Below are positions 8,787-18,182 of a stretch of DNA of 45,194 bases, piece after piece. This DNA comes from Christensenellaceae bacterium (GTDB taxonomy: Bacteria > Bacillota > Clostridia > Christensenellales > DTU072). The notes beneath the pieces were generated by a model. It ran no database searches, had not been told where the DNA came from, and worked only from the letters and a program-made list of their open reading frames with translations. The stretch is taken from positions 1 through 45,194 of the forward strand of contig JAIRKT010000072.1 of assembly GCA_031259965.1 (NCBI GenBank), given 5' to 3'. Every line of letters begins with the position of its first letter. Within the stretch, counting starts at the first letter, position 1. Position numbers and translations under genes: made by a program.

Positions 8787-8822
8787 CAGACGGTAATTTA
8801 TTAAAATTACCGTCTGTTTTTA
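8787..8822 (+). terminator. Intrinsic terminator of the DUF885 gene
   Basis: Perfect 11-bp stem CAGACGGTAAT/ATTACCGTCTG with an 8-nt loop, followed directly by TTTTTATT. Confidence 0.9.
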
Positions 8823-8936
8823 TTATTCATATAATGCGCAGTGGATCTTCAAAAGTTGAAATTGCATGTTTTTTTTATGTTTCAACATAATTTTCAAAAT
8901 ATTGACAAATTCTAAGTGTAAATTTGCTTTTATATA

Positions 8937-8965
8937 TTGCATTTTTTCAAAAATATTGTTATAAT
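8937..8965 (+). promoter_or_regulatory. Promoter of the nadE leader RNA
   Basis: TTGCAT (8937-8942), an exact 17-bp spacer and TATAAT (8960-8965) give a near-consensus promoter with a predicted start near 8972, where GC-rich structured sequence begins. Confidence 0.65.
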
Positions 8966-8971
8966 TTTTAT

Positions 8972-9185
8972 GCTGGGATGCGCGACAACTCGCGGGATGT
9001 TGTTTAACCTCAAAATTACAAAAAGGGCTTACCACGTTCTAAATCATATGTCATGCCCCCGATTTCATCATCGCTAGGGGACGGCAGAGACTCGACGATT
9101 CGCCCACCTGCTTACGCGGGTTGATGTGTTTCGCGAGCGACATTTTGGCTGGGTCGTCCGTTTAATAGACGGTCGGCCTTTTTAT
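8972..9185 (+). ncRNA. Structured leader RNA upstream of nadE, candidate riboswitch or small RNA
   Basis: Between a good promoter and an intrinsic terminator lies about 210 nt of sequence clearly richer in G+C than the AT-rich surroundings, a usual sign of structured RNA in such genomes. Visible elements: CGCG/CGCG hairpin near 8980-8994; a CCCC...GGGG hairpin with inner GAT/ATC at 9057-9080; and a closing pair GGACG (9079-9083) with CGTCC (9155-9159). The CGTCC arm is also used by the terminator stem (9152-9161 with 9169-9178), so the two folds exclude each other, as in transcriptional riboswitches. nadE starts 20 nt after the T-run. I do not recognise the conserved cores of T-box, SAM, TPP, FMN, cobalamin, lysine, glycine, ZTP or THF elements, nor 6S, SRP, RNase P or tmRNA. 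An independent small RNA is the alternative. Confidence 0.6.
9152..9185 (+). terminator. Intrinsic terminator before nadE
   Basis: GGTCGTCCGT pairs with ACGGTCGGCC (one T-T mismatch, one G-U) around a short AT loop, followed by a T-rich tract. It lies between the leader promoter and the nadE ATG, so it should attenuate nadE unless overridden. Confidence 0.8.
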
Positions 9186-9205
9186 TATCTAAAAACTGAG
9201 GACTC

Positions 9206-11158
9206 ATGAAAAACGGTTATATAAAAGTATCGTCTGCTACTCCATCTATCTTAATAGGCAATTGTAACCATAACGAAAAACAGATAATTGAATGCATCAA
9301 AAACGCATATCATGATGATGTTAAAGTCTTAGTTTTACCTGAACTCTGTATAACAGGATATACTGCGGGTGATTTATTTTTTCAGGACATATTACTCGAA
9401 TCAGCACTTAATTCACTTTTTAACATATGCAGAGAAACCAAAAACCTAAAAATATTAACCTTTGTCGGATTACCACTCAGGGTTAATTCCAAAATATACA
9501 ATGTATGCGCTACTATAAACGAAGGCATCATTCTAGGATTTACGCCTAAAATGTTTTTACCTAACTATAATGAGTTTTATGAACGCCGACAGTTTGCGTC
9601 TGGAATTAACCTCAAGGATACAACTCTACAATTAAATTTCGATTTATTAGATTATTCAATACCATTTTCACCAAATCTAATATTCTCCTGTTTGAATATT
9701 CCAGAATTATTAGTTGGTTGTGAAATTTGTGAGGACTTATGGGCTATAATTCCACCATCATCACAAAAAGCTATTAATGGTGCAATTATTATTGCCAATT
9801 TGTCCGCTAGTAATGAACTGGTTAGCAAAGCACAATATCGTGAGCAATTAGTTACAAATCAATCGGCTAGACTAATTGCAGGCTACATATATGCGTGTGC
9901 AGGTCCTGGTGAATCAACTAGCGATGTTGTGTATGGAGCACATAATATTATTGCGGAGAACGGCTCTATATTAGCATGTGCAAAACCATTTTCATCAAAT
10001 CCAACAATTAGTGCTTTAATCGATATCAAAGCATTAACACACGATCGTACTAAAATAAGCAACTATTATTCCCATCTAGACACAAAGAATTATATACCAT
10101 TCTCTTTAGATAAAACGAACGTTAATTTGACTAGAGTATATCCTAAATTTCCGTTTGTCCCATACGACACTAACACTTTAAATGAACGACTTGAATTAAT
10201 TCTAAATATTCAAGCACATGGCCTTAAAGAACGCATTAAACTGACAAGATGTAAATCAATTGTTGTAGGGCTTAGTGGAGGGCTTGATTCTGCACTAGCA
10301 TTGTTAGTAATGCTCAGAAGCATATCATATCTAGACTTAGATCCAAAATTTATAATTGCAATTACTATGCCCTGCTTTGGCACAACAGATCGTACTCTTA
10401 GAAATGCAAAACAACTCGCATCACTAACAAAAGTAAGTTTTAAAGAAATTAATATTCTAAAATCCGTTGAACTACATATGAAAGATATCGGATTATCTAA
10501 TGAATCACGTACTACAGCCTATGAGAACGCACAAGCAAGAGAGCGAACTCAGGTTTTGATGGATACTGCAAATTTATACAATGGTATGGTTATAGGAACA
10601 GGTGATTTAAGTGAATTAGCACTAGGTTGGTGTACATATAATGGCGACCATATGTCGATGTATGGTGTAAACGCTTCAGTACCCAAAACACTTGTTAAAT
10701 ACCTAATTAAACATGAAGCGGAAAGACTGGGAAAGCCGATAGCTACTGTATTGCTTGATATATTAGATACACCTATAAGCCCAGAACTTTTACCAGCCGA
10801 AAATGGGACAATTATCCAAAAAACTGAATCTATAATTGGATCATACGTATTACATGATTTTTTTCTGTATTATTTAATAAGATGTGGGTTTTCACCATCA
10901 AAGGTGCTGTTGATCGCAACACGTACGTTTAAGGATGAATTTAGTGTTAATGAAATAAACAAGGTCCTTCACATCTTTATTACTAGATTTTTTAATAATC
11001 AGTTTAAACGAAACTGTCTGCCTGATTGTGTAAAAATCGGTTCTGTAGCCTTATCTCCTAGAGGTGATTGGAGAATGCCCTCCGAAGCATCTGCAGAAAA
11101 TTGGATCAGCGAGCTTGATAATTACTTTAACAGTATTAGAAAATCGTGTAAAGTATGA
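9206..11158 (+). CDS. nadE: Glutamine-dependent NAD+ synthetase NadE
   Basis: This enzyme amidates deamido-NAD+ to NAD+ with ATP, the last step of NAD biosynthesis, drawing ammonia from glutamine. The 650-aa, two-domain length is typical of the glutamine-dependent form. The N-terminal nitrilase-fold glutaminase has its triad: Glu46 in LPELCITGY, Lys115 in TPKMFLPNYNEFYE, Cys175 in EICEDLW. The C-terminal synthetase carries the ATP-binding loop SGGLDSALA (from Ser357) and GTGDLSELALGWCTYNGDHMSMYG. The ATG lies just after GAGGACTC, which serves as SD. The gene is alone, with the structured leader and terminator immediately upstream as probable control. No clear terminator follows. Confidence 0.97.
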   Translation: MKNGYIKVSSATPSILIGNCNHNEKQIIECIKNAYHDDVKVLVLPELCITGYTAGDLFFQDILLESALNSLFNICRETKNLKILTFVGLPLRVNSKIYNVCATINEGIILGFTPKMFLPNYNEFYERRQFASGINLKDTTLQLNFDLLDYSIPFSPNLIFSCLNIPELLVGCEICEDLWAIIPPSSQKAINGAIIIANLSASNELVSKAQYREQLVTNQSARLIAGYIYACAGPGESTSDVVYGAHNIIAENGSILACAKPFSSNPTISALIDIKALTHDRTKISNYYSHLDTKNYIPFSLDKTNVNLTRVYPKFPFVPYDTNTLNERLELILNIQAHGLKERIKLTRCKSIVVGLSGGLDSALALLVMLRSISYLDLDPKFIIAITMPCFGTTDRTLRNAKQLASLTKVSFKEINILKSVELHMKDIGLSNESRTTAYENAQARERTQVLMDTANLYNGMVIGTGDLSELALGWCTYNGDHMSMYGVNASVPKTLVKYLIKHEAERLGKPIATVLLDILDTPISPELLPAENGTIIQKTESIIGSYVLHDFFLYYLIRCGFSPSKVLLIATRTFKDEFSVNEINKVLHIFITRFFNNQFKRNCLPDCVKIGSVALSPRGDWRMPSEASAENWISELDNYFNSIRKSCKV

Positions 11159-12113
11159 AGCAAAAATTTCATATTATTACCTGCATCACTAGTTTTTTAA
11201 CATCCTTATACAACATTTAAATTAAAACTATTTTGCTATAGCTATTGTAGTTTCTAGTCTATATATTATAATGCAAAGCGTCTGACAAACCTACAATACT
11301 AATTAGGTTTCAAAAGACATTCACTATTTTGTTAGTAATGTTGGATTTAGAATAACACGCTTTTTCTATGAATTCCGGCTTCCGAGTTTTTAACGTGCAC
11401 AACAATATTTTGTGACACCTTTTAACTCTTTATTCGAATATATGCACAATTTTACCCAGCTATATTTATTGAGTATAGTGAGTTTTTTAACATTCAACTT
11501 CACATTGAATTTAAACAAAGTAAAACCCTAATACTTTGCGTCACAGGGTTTTCAGAAGTTGGTGAATGCACTACTTATCTGCCTATAGTCCCTTTCAAAA
11601 TAAACTACTTATAAAAATTTGTGTGTAAATTTAAATTTGTCATCGTGTGTTTTTTATCGTATGCTTTTTTAATGTAACTAAAAATTACGATGTGTATTGT
11701 AAACACCTTATATGATTTAGGCGTCTACTAATTATACAATTGATTGCATTAAAAATCATATCATTAAACTTTTTAAGTATGACTCCAAATCGTAATTTTT
11801 TTAATTACAAATTAGACGAAAAAAAAGATAGTTTCTTAAATAGTGATAATATGTAAAAGACAAAACATTATAACTTTCAATAGTTATAAACACCAAACGC
11901 ATGGCAAACAAATGGGATTCTAAAAAACTCACAATTTGATTTTTCAAAAATCATATTTGGACATCGAATTATAAAGAGAATAGACTTTTATCATGCCATT
12001 TTAATATTGTTAATTAAGATATAAGGGATCTTCAAATATCAAATTTGATTTAAACAAATTTAAAAAATAAAAATCCCAAATATCTTAATATCCCAATATA
12101 TATTTTGCAAGCA
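11159..12113. other. Long AT-rich intergenic region
   Basis: No gene is seen in about 950 bp between convergent nadE and yccF. It holds an 8-bp stem AAAACCCT/AGGGTTTT (11522-11552), a 17-bp palindrome TGATTTTTCAAAAATCA near 11938-11954, and the large inverted repeat at 12013-12089. Confidence 0.55.
12013..12089. repeat. Long inverted repeat with nested hairpin
   Basis: ATTAAGATATAAGGGAT (12013-12029) is matched by ATCCCAAATATCTTAAT (12073-12089): 15 of 17 pairs, with a symmetric AA/AA bulge. Inside, AAATTTG/CAAATTT (12041-12061) can form a second hairpin. It sits 24 bp after the yccF stop, so it could end yccF transcription, or it could be a small mobile-element relic. Confidence 0.6.
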
Positions 12114-12470
12114 TTATGAGAATTTTGCGCCAAACGGAAATGCCACAACTGGTATTAATTTCCATGTTTGTTTTGCAAATGGTATTGTAATTATAAATAT
12201 TACTAAAATTACTGTTGCAAATAGTAAGTTTATAACAGCCCCCCAACCTACGAGAATCACCCATATCAGGTTTGCAATAGGGTTTTTTCCAAAATTAGCT
12301 GAGGCTCTTCGTCCAAAGGGCATTAGCATGAAAAACGCTAAATTAAAAAGTTGTTTTCCATATGGAATACCTATAATTGTTATGCAAAGAAGCAGCCCTA
12401 CCAATAATATACCCAACCACATAAAGAAACCTGCAAAGATTATCCAAAGTATGTTACCGATTGTCTTCAT
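12114..12470 (-). CDS. yccF: YccF domain inner-membrane protein
   Basis: A 118-aa integral membrane protein made of two related halves, each a hydrophobic stretch followed by an amphipathic turn. The YccF signatures are present: CITIIGIPYGKQLFNLAFFML with MPFGR in the first half, and IITIPFAKQTWKL with FPFGAKF in the second. The molecular function of the family is unknown. The ATG has an excellent GGAGG SD. It is monocistronic, with a consensus-like promoter at 12542-12570. Confidence 0.92.
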   Translation of the reverse strand: MKTIGNILWIIFAGFFMWLGILLVGLLLCITIIGIPYGKQLFNLAFFMLMPFGRRASANFGKNPIANLIWVILVGWGAVINLLFATVILVIFIITIPFAKQTWKLIPVVAFPFGAKFS

Positions 12471-12541
12471 ACAACCTCCAAATATTGAAAAGTTAATTAA
12501 ACTCTAAATAAGTCATAGTTATAGTTAACTTGTGTATAATT

Positions 12542-12570
12542 ATTATACATTATTTTTCTTCAACAATCAA
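12542..12570 (-). promoter_or_regulatory. yccF promoter
   Basis: On minus: TTGATT (12570-12565), 17-bp spacer, TATAAT (12547-12542). The -10 is part of the near-palindrome GTATAATAATTATAC (12534-12548 region), also found in the promoter at 26624-26660. Confidence 0.7.
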
Positions 12571-13288
12571 TAAAATTTCAATTTGTCTGCGATAAAATAT
12601 CAATAAATCGTCAAATTATCTCTTAACTTGCAAAATGATTTAGTTTGATGTAAACAGATAAATTTAACAACTTTAAAATAAAACTATTAGATAACATTCA
12701 ACGCTAGAGTTTAATTATCTAGACATTTTCTCCCTTCAATTATTTTACAATTTATTTTTTTTAGTCAAGTGTTTTCAGCATAAAAATTATTAAATTGTGC
12801 TATAGTTAATTCTTATAGTAACGTCCACTTCAGCCCCATGTGTGGATCCTTGGTGTTGTAAAAACTTTTGTAATTTTTTTTGAATTTTATGATGGTATTT
12901 TAAAAGGCGCTTGACGATTTAACTCTAAATTTGAACAAAGTGAGCCTGCTTATCAAATTTTAAAATTTCTTAATAATTTGATTAAATATTGCGCCATCTT
13001 TTAAATAATAAACTCGTTTTGTATAGCGTTGTAAACATCACATCTTTGAACTTATAATTTAATTCCCATAATCTATACTTCTTTGATTCTAGTGCTTTTT
13101 AATTGTTGCTTTTAACACTTATACTAGTTTTTATATACACTCGCATTTTGCATAAAAAAATCTTATTCTCCTCCACGTTAAATATTCGTCACTAATTTGA
13201 ATATTCAAATCTTTATTTTGCATGAATTAAGACATTTTTGTAATCAAACTATATTCCTAAATATTTCTATCCTTTCTTTTATTAAAAA
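12571..13288. other. AT-rich intergenic region
   Basis: No gene is recognised in about 720 bp upstream of yccF and downstream of ftsW. A hairpin AAATTTGA/TCAAATTT (12927-12960, 18-nt loop containing GTGAGCCTGCT) and a slightly GC-richer patch around 12820-12860 are the only structures noticed. No clear terminator follows ftsW. Confidence 0.5.
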
Positions 13289-14374
13289 CTAATAATAGTC
13301 ATTTTTGTTATGTGATTCGATATTTATAAGTAATCCTGTTGCAAACATGAACATAATTAATGAACTGCCACCTGCACTTACAAATGGTAATGGTAATCCT
13401 GTAGGCGGAATAGTTCCAGTTACAACCGCAATATTAACAAGTGTCTGCACTGCTGTCAAACTAGTAATCCCTGTTGCAAGTAATCTGTTAAAAATGTTTT
13501 TTGTTTTTATTGCAATTAAAATACCCGATCCTATAAACACTAAAAAAACAATTATTACACATATACAACCTATTAATCCTAGTTCTTCTGCAATAATCGA
13601 GAAAATAAAGTCTGATTCCGCGAATGGCAAATATAAATGTTTCTGCATGCCTTTAAAAAGGCCTCGGCCTAGTAGCCCACCGCTAGCAATTGCATAATAT
13701 GATTGTATTAATTGGTATCCTTCACCTTTTGCAGAATTCCATGGATTGATAAATGCTATTAACCTTTTTAAACGATATGGCTCTGTCACAATAAGTATAG
13801 GTATTGCTGAGAGTCCAATACCAGCAAACAGCAGTGCATGTCTAGGCCTAATACCGCCTATAAAAAGCATGATTGACATTGTGAGCGCTATACATACCGT
13901 TATTGACATATTTGGTTCTAGCATAACAAGTATGCACATTATAATACCTGGAAATGCTAAAGCTATAATATTGATTAAATTTCTAACATTTGTTTTAGAA
14001 ATTGTTGACGCTAGCAGTATGACCAATGCAAATTTTGCAAACTCTGATGGTTGGAATGATAAAAAACCTAAATCAATTCGCCTTGTCGCGCCATAAACTG
14101 AGCGACCAACTCCTGGCACTAATAATATACTAAGTAATGCAATTGCAATAAAATATAGGATCCATCTAAACTTTTTTAAAACTTCTAGTTTGATTTTAGT
14201 TGCTAAAAACATTACAATAATGCCTGCCACAAATGCAATGACCTGCTTTCTAACAAACACAAATTTGTCATTATACAATATTAACGCTGAATATTCACTT
14301 GCTGAATATATCATCAAAATGCCGAATAAACTAAGTACAATTGTTGTTATTAACAGATTACGCTTTAAGTCCAT
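13289..14374 (-). CDS. ftsW: FtsW/SEDS peptidoglycan polymerase
   Basis: SEDS proteins polymerise lipid II into glycan chains, FtsW at the septum with its partner class B PBP. This 361-aa polytopic protein has the family motifs FQPSEFAKFA, SDFIFSIIAEELGLIG and GLPLPFVSAGGSS near the C-terminus, and about 10 hydrophobic segments. FtsW and RodA are hard to tell apart by sequence; the dcw location after murD and the nearby PASTA PBP favour FtsW. The start overlaps the end of murD by 17 bp, indicating translational coupling. It is the last gene of the minus-strand cluster here; murG, which often follows, is absent. Confidence 0.93.
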   Translation of the reverse strand: MDLKRNLLITTIVLSLFGILMIYSASEYSALILYNDKFVFVRKQVIAFVAGIIVMFLATKIKLEVLKKFRWILYFIAIALLSILLVPGVGRSVYGATRRIDLGFLSFQPSEFAKFALVILLASTISKTNVRNLINIIALAFPGIIMCILVMLEPNMSITVCIALTMSIMLFIGGIRPRHALLFAGIGLSAIPILIVTEPYRLKRLIAFINPWNSAKGEGYQLIQSYYAIASGGLLGRGLFKGMQKHLYLPFAESDFIFSIIAEELGLIGCICVIIVFLVFIGSGILIAIKTKNIFNRLLATGITSLTAVQTLVNIAVVTGTIPPTGLPLPFVSAGGSSLIMFMFATGLLINIESHNKNDYY

Positions 14375-15647
14375 ATACTATTTCTTTAAATTTCTCGCCT
14401 CTCTCATGATAACTTGCATACCTATCAAAACTAGCACTTGCAGGTGAAAATAGTATTGTATCAATCTCTTTTAATTCATATAATCTTTTAACCGCACTCT
14501 CTAAATTTGGTTTTATCTCTATATTCTGGAAACCAACTTTCATTGCATGTCCGTATATCTTTACATCATTACTACCAGTTGCAATCACATATTTGACATC
14601 TGGACTCAGTTCATCAAAAAATTCGCAAAAATCCTCTTTTTTATCTGACCCTCCCATGATTAATCCAATTTTGGAGGATGATAGCGAATTTATTGCAACT
14701 ATGCACGCTGCAATATTTGTACCTTTGCTGTCATTATAAAATCGCTTCTGATTAATTGTGCTAATATATTCAACGCGATGTGGCAATGTCTTATATTCTC
14801 TAATCAGAGTTAAAAAATGTTGCGGTCCACAACCTAGCAGTTTCATTATATTTAAAGCGACTAACATATTAAATCTGTTATGCTCCCCTTTTACTCTGCA
14901 TTCTTTTATATTAACTAATTTTTCTTTTTTAAAATAAATTGCACCCTGAGTTATATAAAAATCACCAATTATTGAATTAGTGCTCACAAATATTGGTTTT
15001 GCCCTTGTTGAATTTGCCAATTCTCTAGTTTGTTTAAGATCATAATTAAGTATCGCATAATCATCTTGAGTTTGATTTATAAAGATTCTTTTTTTCGCGT
15101 TTATATATTCAATGTAACCAGAATACCTGTCTATATGATCTGGCGCTAAATTTAACACAACAGCAATATCAACTCGAATATTTTTGACATACTCTAATTG
15201 AAAACTAGATGCTTCCACTATCGCGTACTCAGAATTTGTTTTATCCAATGCAACTTGTGAAACTGGATAACCTATATTCCCCATAGCTTTTGCACTTTTG
15301 CCTGCAAGCAGAAGCCCTCGCTCCACCATGTCAACTGTCGTAGTTTTTCCGTTGGTTCCTGTTATCATTACTATTTTTGAATTTAGCGCATTAACACCTA
15401 ATTCCAATTCACTAAAAATTTCAATTCCTTTATTTTTAGCTTCTACTATTAGTTCATGATTATTTGGGATGCCAGGCGATATACATATCCCGTCAATTCC
15501 ATCTAAAGCCTTATCTTTTTTATTTTTCCAGTTTCCATCAAAATTAATGTTATCATCATAGCATTTTACTTTAATACCTCTCGACTTAAGAAGCGCACTT
15601 GCGGAATTGCCACTAGTTTTCATCCCCAGCACTAAAACATTTTCCAT
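14358..15647 (-). CDS. murD: UDP-N-acetylmuramoyl-L-alanine--D-glutamate ligase MurD
   Basis: MurD adds D-glutamate to UDP-MurNAc-L-Ala with ATP, in the cytoplasm. The 429-aa protein starts with the nucleotide-sugar-binding Rossmann segment (VLVLGMKTSGNSAS), then ATP-binding ITGTNGKTTTVDM near residue 97, VEASSFQLE, NLAPDHIDRY, GEHNRFN, and FYNDSKGTN with GGSDKK in the C-terminal domain, the normal order for Mur ligases. An AAGGAG SD lies before the ATG. It lies 19 bp after mraY and overlaps ftsW by 17 bp. Confidence 0.96.
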   Translation of the reverse strand: MENVLVLGMKTSGNSASALLKSRGIKVKCYDDNINFDGNWKNKKDKALDGIDGICISPGIPNNHELIVEAKNKGIEIFSELELGVNALNSKIVMITGTNGKTTTVDMVERGLLLAGKSAKAMGNIGYPVSQVALDKTNSEYAIVEASSFQLEYVKNIRVDIAVVLNLAPDHIDRYSGYIEYINAKKRIFINQTQDDYAILNYDLKQTRELANSTRAKPIFVSTNSIIGDFYITQGAIYFKKEKLVNIKECRVKGEHNRFNMLVALNIMKLLGCGPQHFLTLIREYKTLPHRVEYISTINQKRFYNDSKGTNIAACIVAINSLSSSKIGLIMGGSDKKEDFCEFFDELSPDVKYVIATGSNDVKIYGHAMKVGFQNIEIKPNLESAVKRLYELKEIDTILFSPASASFDRYASYHERGEKFKEIVYGLKA

Positions 15648-15666
15648 AATTTCTCCTTATACCTTA

Positions 15667-16665
15667 CTAAATTACAATCAAACTAACCACTCCCATAATT
15701 ATCGTAATTATTGAATAATATGTCACTATCTTGCTTTCACCTAGTCCTTTTAACTCTAAATGATGGTGAAGTGGCGCCATAAGAAATATTCTTTTTTTCG
15801 TTAGTTTAAAACTCAAAATCTGAATAAACACCGACATACTAGTTACTACAAACATAATTCCAACTAGCAATATCAAAAGTGGATTTCTAAGAAACAAGGC
15901 AATCGCCCCAGATACTGCCCCCAAAGCCAGTGCACCTGTATCTCCCATTATCATCTGTGATTTATGTCCATTAAACCATAAGAATCCGATCAAACCACCT
16001 ATTATTGCACCAAGAAAGATTGTTATTTTTTTTAATTCGTATTCATAAAGCAAATCTCCACCATAACTCGCCGTGCTTAATAGTTGAAGGGCTACAATCA
16101 AAAATGTCGCAAAATAAATAACGTTCATTGACGCAGCTAATCCATCGAGTCCGTCTGTTAAATTCACCGCATTAGTAGAAGCTACAAAAACAAATGTCGC
16201 GAATGGAATATAAAATATACCTAAATCAAAATAATTTCGTATTACTGGTATATAAATAGATGTTCCTATATATCTATTATTTGCACAAAACCATGCTGCA
16301 ATTATACTAATTAATAATTGTGCGAATATCTTTTGATATGCTCTGAGCCCCAGATTTCTTTTAAATATTACTTTAATTAAATCGTCTAAAAACCCAATCA
16401 AACCAAACCCAATAAATATTAAAGTTATTACTAGCGTTAATGATGACTTAAACCCGCCAGTCACACCTACAATAATCGATGTTGTTAAAACAAATACCAT
16501 CCCACCCATTGTAGGTGTTCCCGTTTTACTTGCGTGTTGCTTCAAATATTTTAGTGTATGTTGCCCCGCACCTACCTTACTCGCATACTTTAAATAGATA
16601 GGTGATAGTAACATCGTCATTAGAAAGGAGGCAAGTAGTGCTATACATGCATACATATAAATCAT
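15667..16665 (-). CDS. mraY: Phospho-N-acetylmuramoyl-pentapeptide transferase MraY
   Basis: MraY moves phospho-MurNAc-pentapeptide to undecaprenyl phosphate, making lipid I. The 332-aa, about 10-helix membrane protein has GTPTMGG in the first cytoplasmic loop, the Asp pair of GFLDDLIKV, NAVNLTDGLDGLA, the MGDTGALALG magnesium loop and the MAPLHHHLEL histidine motif. Its ATG overlaps the murE stop in the ATGA arrangement, and the AGGAG SD sits inside murE. Confidence 0.97.
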   Translation of the reverse strand: MIYMYACIALLASFLMTMLLSPIYLKYASKVGAGQHTLKYLKQHASKTGTPTMGGMVFVLTTSIIVGVTGGFKSSLTLVITLIFIGFGLIGFLDDLIKVIFKRNLGLRAYQKIFAQLLISIIAAWFCANNRYIGTSIYIPVIRNYFDLGIFYIPFATFVFVASTNAVNLTDGLDGLAASMNVIYFATFLIVALQLLSTASYGGDLLYEYELKKITIFLGAIIGGLIGFLWFNGHKSQMIMGDTGALALGAVSGAIALFLRNPLLILLVGIMFVVTSMSVFIQILSFKLTKKRIFLMAPLHHHLELKGLGESKIVTYYSIITIIMGVVSLIVI

Positions 16666-18116
16666 AGAGAATAACTCCTAATCATTTCTTCTATTGTGTT
16701 TTTGTCAGAATAGGCTTTTTTTATACCATTACAGTCCAAATATTCTTCATCACCCTTGCCTGCTATTACTATAATATCACCTGGTTTTGCTAATTCACAC
16801 GCTTTTTTAATCGCATCCTTTCTATCTAATATGATTTGATATTTAAAATAATTATCATTGAAACCTTTTGCTATTTCACTAGTTATATCATTTGCATCTT
16901 CATATCTACTATTATCCTCTGTAATTATTACATAATCAGCTAATTCATACGCTATTAAACCCATCGCTTTTCTCTTGCTTTTATCTCTATTCCCACCACA
17001 TCCAAATACCAGTATTATTGTTCCTTTACATAGTTTTCTGCTTGTTATTAACAAATTTCTAAGACCATCTGGTGTATGAGCAAAATCAACAATAGCATCT
17101 ATTGTTTTTCCATTTATAATATTAAACCTGCCCGGAGTTGCCTCCATTGTGTAGTAACCGTTAATAATGGTATCAGAAGATACCGACAGTGCACGTGCTG
17201 CAGCTACCGCTAACAAAATGTTATAGAGATTAAATTCACCATGGAAATTTGTATCTAACTCTAGGATTTCATCGTATGCATTAATTGTGCATTTTATCCC
17301 TTCCTCCATATCTATATCAATTGCAAAAACGTCTGCAGGCTTTTTTATTCCACACGTGGTAGCTAACAACCCTTTTTCTATTCTTTCTCTATATATTTCC
17401 TCTCCCAGATCATCATCAACATTAATTATGGCATATCTAATGTCAGGGTTTAAAAACGCATATTTCTTTACAGATCCATAAAATTCCATGCTCTCAAAAA
17501 AATCCAAATGGTCTTGTGAAAAATTAGTAAACAATCCAATTTCAGCACATATCCCATATAATTTTTTGTAGTAAATTGCATGTGCACTTAGCTCAACAAT
17601 AATAATTCTTACTCCCATTTCATAACTTTGTTTGATAATCTTATGTAATATAATTGGATCTGGCGTTGTTAAACCATTATATACATTTTTCTCATTTATA
17701 TATGCACCTCTTGTTCCTATTAGTGTTGCTTTTTGCCCAGAACATTTTAAAATTTCATACAACATGTATGTTGTAGTGGTTTTACCATTAGTACCAGTCG
17801 CGACAATTATTTTATGTTGCTTATGCCTACTATCATAGTAATTTGACGAGATTGTGGCCATTGCAATTCGCACGTCTCTTACCTCTACAGAGGATATATT
17901 CGTGTGTTTTGTTTCACTTATAACACAACTTGCACCATTACGAATCGCCTCATTTATATAATCATTCCCATCATGAGTCTCCCCTTTAATCGCAAAAAAC
18001 ATGAATCCCTTTTTGACTTCACTAGATTTTAATGCAAGTCCAACTATATTACACTCCACATCAACCAAATTTAAACTTAGAATTTCTACATCTTCTAAAA
18101 TTTTCCACAGCTTCAT
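16662..18116 (-). CDS. murE: UDP-MurNAc-tripeptide synthetase MurE, meso-DAP type by motif
   Basis: MurE adds the third residue of the stem peptide. The 484-aa protein has the N-terminal MurE domain (GLALKSSEVKKGFMFFAIKG), the P-loop ATGTNGKTTTTYM near residue 105, the TTPDP substrate segment, FTNFSQDHLDFF, DFAHTPDGLRNLL and VFGCGGNRDKSKR. The amino-acid selectivity motif reads DNSRYED (about residue 400), keeping the Arg of the DNPR motif of diaminopimelate ligases; lysine-adding enzymes lack it. meso-DAP is inferred, though Ser replaces the usual Pro. The ATG has an AGGGGG SD. No murF lies between murE and mraY, unlike many dcw clusters. Confidence 0.95.
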   Translation of the reverse strand: MKLWKILEDVEILSLNLVDVECNIVGLALKSSEVKKGFMFFAIKGETHDGNDYINEAIRNGASCVISETKHTNISSVEVRDVRIAMATISSNYYDSRHKQHKIIVATGTNGKTTTTYMLYEILKCSGQKATLIGTRGAYINEKNVYNGLTTPDPIILHKIIKQSYEMGVRIIIVELSAHAIYYKKLYGICAEIGLFTNFSQDHLDFFESMEFYGSVKKYAFLNPDIRYAIINVDDDLGEEIYRERIEKGLLATTCGIKKPADVFAIDIDMEEGIKCTINAYDEILELDTNFHGEFNLYNILLAVAAARALSVSSDTIINGYYTMEATPGRFNIINGKTIDAIVDFAHTPDGLRNLLITSRKLCKGTIILVFGCGGNRDKSKRKAMGLIAYELADYVIITEDNSRYEDANDITSEIAKGFNDNYFKYQIILDRKDAIKKACELAKPGDIIVIAGKGDEEYLDCNGIKKAYSDKNTIEEMIRSYSL

Positions 18117-18182
18117 GAATCCCCCTTTTGCCTTGTTTAAATTTTGCGCTAGCTAAAATTCAGCACTAACTATTTCTCTAAT

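Noticed and set aside
8823-9035. Minus 70-codon frame opposite the nadE leader
   Set aside because: No SD, no family similarity, and it overlaps the leader promoter and structured RNA on plus.
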